In this document: positions 45,683 through 53,497 of the stretch, piece after piece
Layout of the letters: every line of letters begins with the position of its first letter
Position numbering within the stretch: the stretch's first letter is position 1
Source: Corynebacterium confusum
GTDB taxonomy: Bacteria; Actinomycetota; Actinomycetes; Mycobacteriales; Mycobacteriaceae
Length of the DNA stretch: 64,000 nt
Direction of reading: 5' to 3'
Assembly (NCBI RefSeq): GCF_030408715.1
Contig: NZ_CP047202.1
Span: 1,452,294-1,516,293 of the forward strand
Notes under the pieces: generated by a model
Told to the model about the DNA's origin: nothing
What the model saw: only the letters and a program-made list of their open reading frames with translations
The model's database searches: none
Translations under genes and position numbers: made by a program

Positions 45683-45702
45683 ACCAAGTAAACATCTACA
45701 AA

Positions 45703-45730
45703 CGTTGACACACGTTACAGTTCGTTGACA
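45703..45730. repeat. CGTT(GACA) boxes at 10-base spacing
   Basis: CGTTGACA, CGTTACAG and CGTTGACA begin at 45703, 45713 and 45723, and a further TTGACC follows. All lie downstream of the candidate fruK promoter, on one face of the helix. Confidence 0.75.
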
Positions 45731-45866
45731 TTGACCCCTCGACCACTCGGCCGCGAACCGCTGCCTGGTCCACTCCGCCCGGCGCCCTGCGCCGGCGGTC
45801 AAGGACGACAATCGGCGCAGCGCGGGACGAATAGTCGAAGCGCCCGCCGGAGGAAGCCCACCCACT

Positions 45867-46835
45867 ATGATTTTGACGCTGACCCCTAACCCCAGCATCG
45901 ACGCGACCTTGTCCCTCGATGAACCGTTAACCACCGGGCTGGTCCACCGCGCCCGGTCTGTTTCCCAAGTCGCAGGCGGCAAGGGAATCAACGTCACCCA
46001 CGCCGCCTACCTGGCGGGGCACCCCACCATCGCACTGTTTCCCGCCGGCCCCTCGGATCTCTTCCTCTCCCTGGTAGAAGACGCCTCCCTGCCCTACGAG
46101 GCGGTCCCCCTCGACCAGACCATCCGCGTGAACACGACGATTACCGATCCCTCTGGCGGCACCACCAAGATCAACGGCCCCGGCCCGCTGGTGGGTCCGG
46201 AGGTCCAGCAGGAGCTCATCCAGCGTTTGGGCGCCCTCTCGGCGAACGCGGACTGGGTCGTCCTGGCTGGTTCCCTGCCACCGGGCTGCCCGACCGACTG
46301 GTATTCCTCACTCATCAAGGCCCTGCGCAGCGCCTCCCCGCAGACCCGGATCGCGGTAGACACCTCCGACCAGCCCATGCTGGAAGTTGCCCATAACCTG
46401 GAGGCGGCCGCACCGGACCTGCTCAAGCCCAACGGCTTCGAGCTCGGCCAGCTCGCCGGCGAGGACGGGCTCGCGCTCGAGGAACAAGCCGCGCGCGGCG
46501 ATTATTCTGGAGTCGTGGCTGCGGCCCGCTCCGTGGTCCAGCGCGGAGTCAGCGAAATCCTGGTGACCCTGAGCAGCGCCGGCGCGGTACTCGTCACCGC
46601 CGATGAGGCCTGGGTGGCTACGCCCCCGGCTTCCGAGGTCGTCTCCACCGTCGGTGCGGGTGACTCGGCTCTCGCCGGGTACCTGCTGGCGCGCACCGCG
46701 GGCACCACCCATCCGGAGGCGCTGCGCCAGGCCGTCGCCTACGGCACGGCCGCTGCGGGCCTGGCCGGTACCACCCTGCCCCGGCCGGACCAGATCGACC
46801 TGGCAGGCACCACGCTCGACGAACTTGATAACTAA
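45867..46835 (+). CDS. fruK: 1-phosphofructokinase
   Basis: A 322-residue PfkB-family kinase that converts fructose-1-phosphate, made by the fructose PTS, to fructose-1,6-bisphosphate. Family features are MILTLTPNPSIDATL, GGKGINVTHAA, GSLPPGCPTDWY, KPNGFELGQLAG, and the anion-hole motif VGAGDSALAGYL with the catalytic Asp. The ATG follows GGAGGAAG by about 10 bases. It is the first gene of the fruK-ptsF-ptsH operon-like block. Confidence 0.94.
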   Translation: MILTLTPNPSIDATLSLDEPLTTGLVHRARSVSQVAGGKGINVTHAAYLAGHPTIALFPAGPSDLFLSLVEDASLPYEAVPLDQTIRVNTTITDPSGGTTKINGPGPLVGPEVQQELIQRLGALSANADWVVLAGSLPPGCPTDWYSSLIKALRSASPQTRIAVDTSDQPMLEVAHNLEAAAPDLLKPNGFELGQLAGEDGLALEEQAARGDYSGVVAAARSVVQRGVSEILVTLSSAGAVLVTADEAWVATPPASEVVSTVGAGDSALAGYLLARTAGTTHPEALRQAVAYGTAAAGLAGTTLPRPDQIDLAGTTLDELDN

Positions 46836-46874
46836 ACATCCTTTCCCGAAATCCTAAAGAATTGGAGCTGTCTC

Positions 46875-49013
46875 ATGGCTTCTGAGATCATCACCGCCGA
46901 CCTGGTGACCCTTGATGCCCACTTCGGCGATTCCGTCGACTCGGTCATCACCGAGCTGGCCACGCTGGTGCACACCACCGGCCGCGCCACGGAGGTCGAC
47001 GGCCTGGCCCAGCCGGCCATCGAACGCGAGTCCAAGGGGCGCACCGGCGTGGCTGGGCAGGTCGCCATCCCGCACTGCCACTCCGCCGCGGTCACCGAGC
47101 CGACCCTGGCGTTCGCGCGCCTGGCCGACGGCGTCGACTTCTCCGGCCCGGATGGCGACGCGAACCTGGTCTTCCTCATCGCCGCCCCCGAAGGCGGCGG
47201 CAAGGCCCACCTGAAGATCCTGTCCAAGCTGGCCCGCGCGCTGGTCCGCCCGGACTTCCTCGAGGTCCTGCGCACCGCCCAGCGCCCGGAAGAAGTCGTC
47301 GAGGCCGTGCTCGGCGTGGTCAACGCGGAAAAGAAGCCGAAGAAGCAGGCCGCTGAGTCTGCCGATAGCACCGGGGCACAGGCCGGGGCCACCGCGGTCA
47401 CCGGTGCCGCTGCATCTAACGGCACTGATGCCACCGGTGCACAGAAGTCGGCGTCCGGTGCCCCGGTCACGCGCATCGTGGCGGTGACCGCCTGCCCGAC
47501 CGGAATTGCCCACACCTACATGGCAGCCGACGCGTTGACGCAAAACGCGGATACCCGCTCCGATATTGAGCTCAACGTGGAGACCCAGGGCTCCGCCAAC
47601 CAGGAGCCGCTGCCCGGCAGCGTCATCGAGGCTGCCGATGCCGTCATCTTCGCCACCGACGTCGGGGTCCGCGACCGGGAGCGCTTCACCGGCAAACCCG
47701 TGATCGAGTCCGGTGTCAAGCGCGCCATCAACGAGCCCGGCACCATGCTGGATGAGGCCGTGGCGGCCGCGCAGAACCCGAACGCCCGCAAGGTCAGCGG
47801 TACCGCTGCGGCCCAGTCCAACGGGGCCGAGGAAGGCGCCAAGCTGGGCTGGGGCAAGCGCATCCAGCAGGCGATCATGACCGGTGTGTCCTACATGGTC
47901 CCGTTCGTGGCCGCCGGTGGTCTGCTGCTGGCGCTTGGCTTCCTGTTTGGCGGCGCCGACGTCGCCAACGGCTGGCAGGCCATTACCACCAACTACTCCC
48001 CGACCAACCTGCCGGGCAATGCCGTTGAGGTCGACGGGGCGATGATGGAATTCCAGCGCTCCGGGATGATGCTCTACCTGGGCGCGGTTCTGTTCGCCAC
48101 CGGCCAGGCCGCCATGAGTTTCATCGTGGCCGCGCTGTCCGGCTATATCGCCTTCGCGCTGGCCGGACGCCCCGGCATCGCCCCGGGCTTTGCCGGCGGC
48201 GCCATCGCCGTGCTGCTGGGCGCCGGCTTCATCGGCGGCCTGGTCACCGGTCTCATCGCCGGCCTAGTCGCCATGTGGATTGGCAGCTGGAAGGTCCCGC
48301 GCTGGCTGGGCTCCCTGATGCCGGTGGTCATCATCCCGCTGTTCGCCACCCTGGTCGTCGGCGTACTGATGTACATGCTGTTGGGCGCGCCGCTGGCCGG
48401 CATCATGGAGGGCCTGCAGAACTGGCTGCGCTCCATGACCGGCTCCTCCGCGGTCCTGCTGGGCCTTATCCTCGGCCTGATGATGTGCTTCGACCTGGGC
48501 GGCCCAGTCAACAAGGCGGCCTACCTCTTCGCCACCGCCGGCCTGTCCACCGGCGACCAGGCCTCCATGGAGATCATGGCCGCGGTCATGGCCGCCGGCA
48601 TGGTGCCGCCTATCGCCCTGTCACTGGCCACGTTCATCCGCAAGAACCTGTTCACCCCGGCGGAGCAAGAAAACGGTAAGTCCGCCTGGCTGCTGGGCCT
48701 GTCCTTCGTCTCGGAAGGCGCCATCCCGTTCGCCGCGGCCGACCCGTTCCGCGTCATCCCGGCCATGATGGCCGGCGGCGCCGTGACCGGCGCTATCTCC
48801 ATGGGCATGGGCGTTACCTCCCGCGCCCCGCACGGCGGCATCTTCGTGCCGTTCGCTATCTCCCCGGTGGGCAGCTACTTCCTGGCGATCATCGCCGGCG
48901 TGGTGGTCTCGGCCATCTGTGTGCTCGCCCTCAAGCAGTTCTGGCCTAACAAGGCCGTGCGCGAAGCCGCTGCCAAGGACGCCGCCGCCCAGGCCGAGCC
49001 CGCCGCGGCTTAA
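46875..49013 (+). CDS. ptsF: Fructose-specific PTS enzyme IIABC
   Basis: A 712-residue fused permease in the order IIA-IIB-IIC. IIA (1-150) has its phospho-histidine at H67 (GQVAIPHCHS). An Ala/Thr/Ser-rich linker leads to IIB (about 198-300) with C207 in AVTACPTGIAHTY. IIC (about 330-690) has some ten transmembrane helices, with GISYM-like VSYMVPFVAAGGLL and the loop LSFVSEGAIPFAAADP. It imports fructose as fructose-1-phosphate for FruK. It starts 39 bases after fruK with GGAG before the ATG. Confidence 0.95.
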   Translation: MASEIITADLVTLDAHFGDSVDSVITELATLVHTTGRATEVDGLAQPAIERESKGRTGVAGQVAIPHCHSAAVTEPTLAFARLADGVDFSGPDGDANLVFLIAAPEGGGKAHLKILSKLARALVRPDFLEVLRTAQRPEEVVEAVLGVVNAEKKPKKQAAESADSTGAQAGATAVTGAAASNGTDATGAQKSASGAPVTRIVAVTACPTGIAHTYMAADALTQNADTRSDIELNVETQGSANQEPLPGSVIEAADAVIFATDVGVRDRERFTGKPVIESGVKRAINEPGTMLDEAVAAAQNPNARKVSGTAAAQSNGAEEGAKLGWGKRIQQAIMTGVSYMVPFVAAGGLLLALGFLFGGADVANGWQAITTNYSPTNLPGNAVEVDGAMMEFQRSGMMLYLGAVLFATGQAAMSFIVAALSGYIAFALAGRPGIAPGFAGGAIAVLLGAGFIGGLVTGLIAGLVAMWIGSWKVPRWLGSLMPVVIIPLFATLVVGVLMYMLLGAPLAGIMEGLQNWLRSMTGSSAVLLGLILGLMMCFDLGGPVNKAAYLFATAGLSTGDQASMEIMAAVMAAGMVPPIALSLATFIRKNLFTPAEQENGKSAWLLGLSFVSEGAIPFAAADPFRVIPAMMAGGAVTGAISMGMGVTSRAPHGGIFVPFAISPVGSYFLAIIAGVVVSAICVLALKQFWPNKAVREAAAKDAAAQAEPAAA

Positions 49014-49136
49014 AGCACGCCCCGCGGCGCTACCGCTTCCGTCACAGTCGCGCGCCCTCCGGCGCGAGGCGTGGCACGCGGAACTAGGGCGCCGTAGACT
49101 GGGGCAGAAAACAACCGATGAAAGGATTGATTAATC

Positions 49137-49406
49137 ATGGCTTCCAAGACTGTCAAGGTAGGTTCCTCCGTGGGCCTGCACGCCCGTCCGGCTTCCATCA
49201 TCGCTGACGCCGCTGGCGAGTTCGACGAGGACATCTTCCTCAACCTCGTGGGCGAAGACGATGACGATGAGACCGATGCCGCCTCGTCCCTGATGATCAT
49301 GGCCCTAGGCGCCGAGCAGGGCGACGAGGTCACCGTCACTTCCGAGAACTCCGAAGCCGTCGAGAAGATCGCTTCCCTCATCGAGCAGGATTTGGACGCC
49401 GAGTAA
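49137..49406 (+). CDS. ptsH: Phosphocarrier protein HPr
   Basis: An 89-residue HPr that carries phosphate from enzyme I to IIA domains. The phosphorylated histidine is H15 in GLHARPAS. The serine region (DAASSLMIMALGA) is preceded by an acidic stretch (EDDDDETD) longer than in Firmicutes HPr, and the window shows no HPr kinase. A TAGACT -10 lies 36 bases before the ATG, so ptsH has its own promoter besides read-through from ptsF; AAAGGA lies ten bases upstream. Confidence 0.96.
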   Translation: MASKTVKVGSSVGLHARPASIIADAAGEFDEDIFLNLVGEDDDDETDAASSLMIMALGAEQGDEVTVTSENSEAVEKIASLIEQDLDAE

Positions 49407-49451
49407 AAGGTCCTAAAGCAGCGGCCCGTAATCTGTAGTAATTAGCAAGGA

Positions 49452-49477
49452 AATCCCGCCCACGCGGCGGGATTTTT
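49452..49477 (+). terminator. Rho-independent terminator of ptsH
   Basis: AATCCCGCC/GGCGGGATT form a 9-bp stem with a 5-base loop, followed by TTT. It lies 45 bases past the ptsH stop and closes the sugar block. Confidence 0.92.
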
Positions 49478-49505
49478 GCGTCCTTAGGCGCCGGCACGCC
49501 AGTGT

Positions 49506-51248
49506 CTAGGGCGCTTCTGCGCCACGCTCGTCCTTGTCTGGGGTAGGCAGGAAGGCAGTCGCACTCGTGCCTAAGAAGACGAGGACAAAGAGCACCCATA
49601 GCCCTGGGGGAAGGTAAGGCAGCAGCGCCCCCGGGTACCCCGAGACCGCGACATGGACGGCGACCGTGTACCAGATGCCCACGAGGAGCGCTGTCAGCAT
49701 GGCAACACAGTACGGGAAGAGGATGGCCCAAAATTCCGTTCGCCGGATCGCGCCTTGGGTACGGCCCAAAAGACGCAGCGGTGAGAAGAACGCATGCAGA
49801 TTGGCCCGCTTGCCCATCACAGAGACCGCGAGGACCAGGCAGATCGCCAGGAGAGTGTAGGCCGCGGTGGGGACGAAACCGGCGGTTCCGTCGCCGTGGG
49901 GCCCGTACATGATCTGGCTATCCATATCCACGTGCCGTACCCAATCCTGCGCGGACTCGACCCGGAGATGATCCGGTGCGCTAGCCGATTCTGCGACCAC
50001 GGGAAGCCCCCATTCCGGTTTGACTGGAGACTCGCTAGAGATACCGGAGAACGGCACCATGAAGTCTGGGTAGAAGGGGCTGTGGGTTTTCACCGGCGCC
50101 GCGGGCGAGAGTAGTTGCCCTATCACGTGGTCATTCGATCCGGCCAGAGAATAGTCAGACGCCTTCTCCATCGGTACGGAGGTCTCCCCCGCAGCTTCGA
50201 AGTCCGAAGGCTGCCAGTAGACCACCCCACGGCAGTCGTCACCGATCTCCTCGCATACACCGTCTGCTTCCTGCGCTTGCAACAGGCGAAAATCTTGGCC
50301 AACGACGACTGGGACCGTTTGGAAATTCTGGGATCCTACGTAATTTGCCGCCCATAACGAGGTCTGTGCACCTGTGAAGCCTGCCAGCGGGATGGCCACG
50401 AGCGCGGTAGCAAGCCCCACCCTCGAGGTCGTCCCGACGGTTTCGGAGGAGCGGATGCCTAGTGCGGGTGCCGACCAGCCGCTCACCTTTTTGATCGCCG
50501 CGGCTGCCCAGCGAGCTAGCGCCCGAGCGAAGGGGCCGGCAAGTGTGACAGCGAGGAACGGCAAGGTGAAGACGAATATCAACACGACAGGCCCTGGCGG
50601 AGTCGTCACCATGGACCAGATACCCGCGGCAATATTGACCACTGCGAGCACTAGGCCAACCAGTCCCACCAAGGACTTGGACTTACCTACTGTCGCCGCT
50701 CCCCGATCCCCGGTTTTGGCCAGCACCTTGTCGACGTTGAGAATCCCCACGCCGAGGAGGTACAGGGGGACTAAGACCAACAGTGACGACCAGGCAACGT
50801 CAATGGGCGAGCCCCAGTGATCTGGCAGCTGCTTGTTGAGCCCTAGCAAAATCACCTTGAAAAGCGGCGTCGCCAACAACCGTCCCAACACGACCGCCGA
50901 AACGCTTGCCAGAAGCGCCAGGCACGCCCCTTGCAGCAGCAGGTACCTGGTGAAAAACGCCCTGCCTATGCCGAGAATCCGCAGCGCTTGCACGGTATTT
51001 CGGTGGTCAGCGATAAAATTCTGATGCGCCAACCGAACCCCGGCGAATGCCGGGATGATCGCAATCAGACTCATATTCGTCACGCCAGCCTTGAAATCGC
51101 TGCTTCCGCCAGTCGAGAATGCGACGTAAAGGATGGTGCCGACGAGCGTGCCTATTACTACCGCAGCCAGTACGATTCCCCCGATGAAGGGGCGCGCCGT
51201 CACCGACAGCTCTCTCCGGTAGGCGGCGGTGGGAGTCATGGCCTTCAT
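49506..51248 (-). CDS. ABC transporter permease, FtsX-like
   Basis: A 580-residue membrane protein with an N-terminal helix, several more helices in two groups of hydrophobic segments (about 20-310 and 455-570), and a large external domain between (about 320-450) that contains a CEEIGDDC cysteine pair. The FtsX/MacB-type cue is an early helix followed by AGVRLAHQNFIADHRNTVQALRILGI. It partners the adjacent ATPase, 3 bases away, in a heteromeric exporter or membrane-signal unit. Base composition is visibly lower in GC than neighbours (three hand-counted 60-base lines: 52, 58 and 60 percent). The substrate is unknown. Confidence 0.82.
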   Translation of the reverse strand: MKAMTPTAAYRRELSVTARPFIGGIVLAAVVIGTLVGTILYVAFSTGGSSDFKAGVTNMSLIAIIPAFAGVRLAHQNFIADHRNTVQALRILGIGRAFFTRYLLLQGACLALLASVSAVVLGRLLATPLFKVILLGLNKQLPDHWGSPIDVAWSSLLVLVPLYLLGVGILNVDKVLAKTGDRGAATVGKSKSLVGLVGLVLAVVNIAAGIWSMVTTPPGPVVLIFVFTLPFLAVTLAGPFARALARWAAAAIKKVSGWSAPALGIRSSETVGTTSRVGLATALVAIPLAGFTGAQTSLWAANYVGSQNFQTVPVVVGQDFRLLQAQEADGVCEEIGDDCRGVVYWQPSDFEAAGETSVPMEKASDYSLAGSNDHVIGQLLSPAAPVKTHSPFYPDFMVPFSGISSESPVKPEWGLPVVAESASAPDHLRVESAQDWVRHVDMDSQIMYGPHGDGTAGFVPTAAYTLLAICLVLAVSVMGKRANLHAFFSPLRLLGRTQGAIRRTEFWAILFPYCVAMLTALLVGIWYTVAVHVAVSGYPGALLPYLPPGLWVLFVLVFLGTSATAFLPTPDKDERGAEAP

Positions 51249-51251
51249 GAG

Positions 51252-51893
51252 CTATGCTCCCATCTGCAGCAGCTTTTCTGCCTGCCCGTTGAAAAGCTCG
51301 CGGTGGGAGCAATAGACCACTATGGCTCCCCGCTTCGCCGACTGGCGCAGCAAGTCCTCGACCACGCTGACATTCGCGCCATCAAGCGCACTGACGGGCT
51401 CATCCATGAGCACTAGGTCCGGTTGGGAAGCTAGTGCCTGGGCCACCGCAACGCGCTGGCGCTGACCCCCGGATAACTCTACCGGCAGGGCTTCTGCGAA
51501 AGGCTGCATGCCCAACGTGCCAAGCAGCTCATCCCTGTCCTGGGCGTCGAGCCCCCGTCCGGCGACGTGAACTGCCAGCTCGAGGTTCTCCCGGCAGCTG
51601 AGGCTAGGCAGGAGGGTCGGTGCCTGTGGCGCGTATCCGACGTGCGCGGCGCGCCACGAGGTTAGCTTCTTGGCCGCGCCCTTTCCGAACCGTTTACCGT
51701 CGATGGTGACCTGGCCTTCACTGGGTGAGCGCAGACCGGCTAACAGGTCCAGAACCGTGGATTTACCGCTTCCCGATGGGCCCCGGACTTCGTAAATGCC
51801 AGGCCGTGACAACGACAGCGAGGCATCCCGCAGAATATATGGCCCATATTTCGAGTATCGAAAAGAAACACTGTCCCAGTCGATGTGCGACAC
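51252..51893 (-). CDS. ABC transporter ATP-binding protein
   Basis: A 213-residue ATPase: Walker A GPSGSGKST, Q-loop in GYAPQAPTLL, signature LSGGQRQRVAVAQAL, Walker B LVLMDEPVSALDG, and the switch histidine in VVYCSHRELF. It resembles the LolD/MacB ATPases that pair with FtsX-like permeases. The GTG start has GGGAGAG six bases upstream. Upstream stand a short leader ORF and a terminator-like hairpin, so expression may be attenuated. Confidence 0.88.
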   Translation of the reverse strand: MSHIDWDSVSFRYSKYGPYILRDASLSLSRPGIYEVRGPSGSGKSTVLDLLAGLRSPSEGQVTIDGKRFGKGAAKKLTSWRAAHVGYAPQAPTLLPSLSCRENLELAVHVAGRGLDAQDRDELLGTLGMQPFAEALPVELSGGQRQRVAVAQALASQPDLVLMDEPVSALDGANVSVVEDLLRQSAKRGAIVVYCSHRELFNGQAEKLLQMGA

Positions 51894-51958
51894 CGGATTC
51901 TCTCCCTTCCGACAAACACGCGGCATCTCCCGAACCAGGTCCCGGCCCGCGGCAAAAG

Positions 51959-51982
51959 ACTGCCTCCGCCAACGGCGGCAGT
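51959..51982 (-). terminator. Attenuator-like hairpin before the ABC transporter genes
   Basis: On the minus strand ACTGCC...GGCAGT with inner GCC-GTT-GGC pairing and a GGA bulge is followed by CTTTTG. It begins at the stop codon of the leader ORF and ends 65 bases before the ATPase start, the geometry of a transcription attenuator. Confidence 0.5.
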
Positions 51983-52038
51983 CAGTTCTGCTTGCACAGG
52001 CGGTAGCGCTCAGTAGGCCTCACGGTGGTCGTCATCAT
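51982..52038 (-). CDS. Possible 18-codon leader peptide upstream of the ABC transporter
   Basis: The reading frame encodes MMTTTVRPTERYRLCKQN and stops exactly where the attenuator-like hairpin begins. A TATATT hexamer ends three bases before the first ATG and six before the second, which would suit leaderless translation from the second ATG. There is no Shine-Dalgarno site. An adjacent 16-codon frame (MTKFLYFHDDDHREAY) overlaps it in another frame and is an equally short alternative. Without conservation data this is only a candidate. Confidence 0.3.
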   Translation of the reverse strand: MMTTTVRPTERYRLCKQN

Positions 52039-52178
52039 GAAAATATAAGAACTTAGTCATACTCTTTTGGCAGACTCCATTCTTACCGGAAAGTCGCCAT
52101 TACCCCCCTTATTCCACCGATATTAAACAGATTTAACGCGAAGTTCACTTCATAGTCACGTGCTTATTGAGCGGGAGC

Positions 52179-53462
52179 CTAATACTTCGCGTTCTGCCCT
52201 TCCCCGACGTGGTCGTAGAGGCGCTTCATGATGGGGTAACCGATGATGATGCCGACGGAGCCCCAGGCGATGCCCTCAAGGGTGACGCCGAAGACGTCGA
52301 GGGTGAGGTTGCCGATTCCGGCGATGAGCGCCACGGCAGCCGCGGTCAGGTTGACCGGGTTGTTGAAGTTGACCTTGTTGTCCATCCAGATGCGCACACC
52401 GAGCATGCCGATAAGCCCGTAGAGCACCAGGGTGGCCCCGCCCAGCACGCCGGTGGGGATGGTGAAGATGAGGGCGCCGAATTTCGGGATGAATGCCAGG
52501 GCGATGGCGGTCAGGGCCGCGACGAAATAGGCGGCGGTGGAATAGACCCGGGTGGCGGCCATGACACCAATGTTTTCCGCGTAGGTGGTGGTGCCGGAGC
52601 CGCCGAAGCCGCCGGCCAAAGAGGTGGCCAGGCCGTCGGCGAAGAGGGCATCGCCCGCCAAGTCGTCAAGGTCCCGGTTGGTCATCTCCGAAACGGCCTT
52701 GACGTGGCCGACGTTTTCGGCGATGAGGACGACCAGCACCGGCAGGGCCACCGCGATGGCCGAAAGGTTGAACTCCGGGGCGTGGAACTGCGGCAGGCCC
52801 ACCCAGGCGGCCTCCCTAATGGATTCGCCGGCGGACGGGTCCAGGTTTCCGGTTAGCGCGGCAAAAGCCCAGCCGACTACGACACCGATGAGGATTGACA
52901 GGCGCGAGACCATGCCGCGGCCGGCCACCGTGGCCAGCAGGATGACCACCAGGGTCACGGCGGCCACCAGCGGCTGACTGGAGAAGTTCGCAGCCGCGTT
53001 CGGGGCCAGGTTCAGCCCGATGAGGGCGACGATGGCGCCGGTAACGGCCGGGGGCATGACGGCATCGATAACGCGCTTGCCCGCGGCCTTGACGATAAGG
53101 CCGATGACAACCAGCGCCAGGCCGGTGCACAGCACGGCGCCGGCCTGCACGCCGATGCCCTGGGCCTGCGAGGCGGACAGCGGCGCGATGAAGGCAAACG
53201 AGGAGCCCAGGTAGGACGGCAGGCGGTTGCGGGTAATCGCCAGGAAGAGGATGGTGCCGATGCCAGAAAACAACAGCGTGGTGTTGACCGGGAAGCCGGT
53301 CAGGGTGGGCACCAGCAGCGTGGCGCCGAACATGGCCACGACGTGCTGCATGCCGATGCCGATGGTGCGCGGCCAGTTCAGCCTTTCTTCCGGGGCGACC
53401 ACGGCCCCCGGGGCGATCTTCTTTCCGTCACCGTGGACGGACCAACCAAAAATATTACTCAC
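52179..53462 (-). CDS. uraA: Uracil permease, NCS2 (UraA) family
   Basis: A 427-residue NCS2 nucleobase:cation symporter with about 14 membrane segments. The substrate-site motifs are IAENVGHVKAV and the signature GGFGGSGTTTYAENIGVMAATRVYST. The N-terminal QHVVAMFGATLLVP is the family hallmark in TM1. Uracil is the likely substrate; xanthine-type members differ in the signature. A GTG start is used. The same position near hflX holds the uracil transporter in C. glutamicum. Confidence 0.92.
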   Translation of the reverse strand: MSNIFGWSVHGDGKKIAPGAVVAPEERLNWPRTIGIGMQHVVAMFGATLLVPTLTGFPVNTTLLFSGIGTILFLAITRNRLPSYLGSSFAFIAPLSASQAQGIGVQAGAVLCTGLALVVIGLIVKAAGKRVIDAVMPPAVTGAIVALIGLNLAPNAAANFSSQPLVAAVTLVVILLATVAGRGMVSRLSILIGVVVGWAFAALTGNLDPSAGESIREAAWVGLPQFHAPEFNLSAIAVALPVLVVLIAENVGHVKAVSEMTNRDLDDLAGDALFADGLATSLAGGFGGSGTTTYAENIGVMAATRVYSTAAYFVAALTAIALAFIPKFGALIFTIPTGVLGGATLVLYGLIGMLGVRIWMDNKVNFNNPVNLTAAAVALIAGIGNLTLDVFGVTLEGIAWGSVGIIIGYPIMKRLYDHVGEGQNAKY

Positions 53463-53497
53463 GAGTCTTCATTATGGATCACCTGCGCCAGACGGGG

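Larger units (their letters stand above)
45418..45866. promoter_or_regulatory. ptsI-fruK divergent control region
   Basis: No gene is seen in these 449 bases. Contents from left to right: on the ptsI side, a repeated TTGTCT nine bases apart (minus strand); then a TTGACA-N17-AACAAT promoter pointing to fruK; two CGGGCA boxes exactly 10 bases apart inside that promoter; and CGTT boxes at 10-base steps with two CGTTGACA copies. This is where SugR, or another sugar regulator, would be expected to act. Confidence 0.6.

Noticed and set aside
45484..45711. A 75-codon minus-strand frame in the ptsI-fruK gap
   Set aside because: It lies across the candidate fruK promoter and phased boxes, has no ribosome site or family features, and its composition is that of non-coding DNA.
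51993..52049. 16-codon frame MTKFLYFHDDDHREAY upstream of the ABC ATPase
   Set aside because: It overlaps the other short frame, has no ribosome site, and does not end at the hairpin, so it is the less likely leader.
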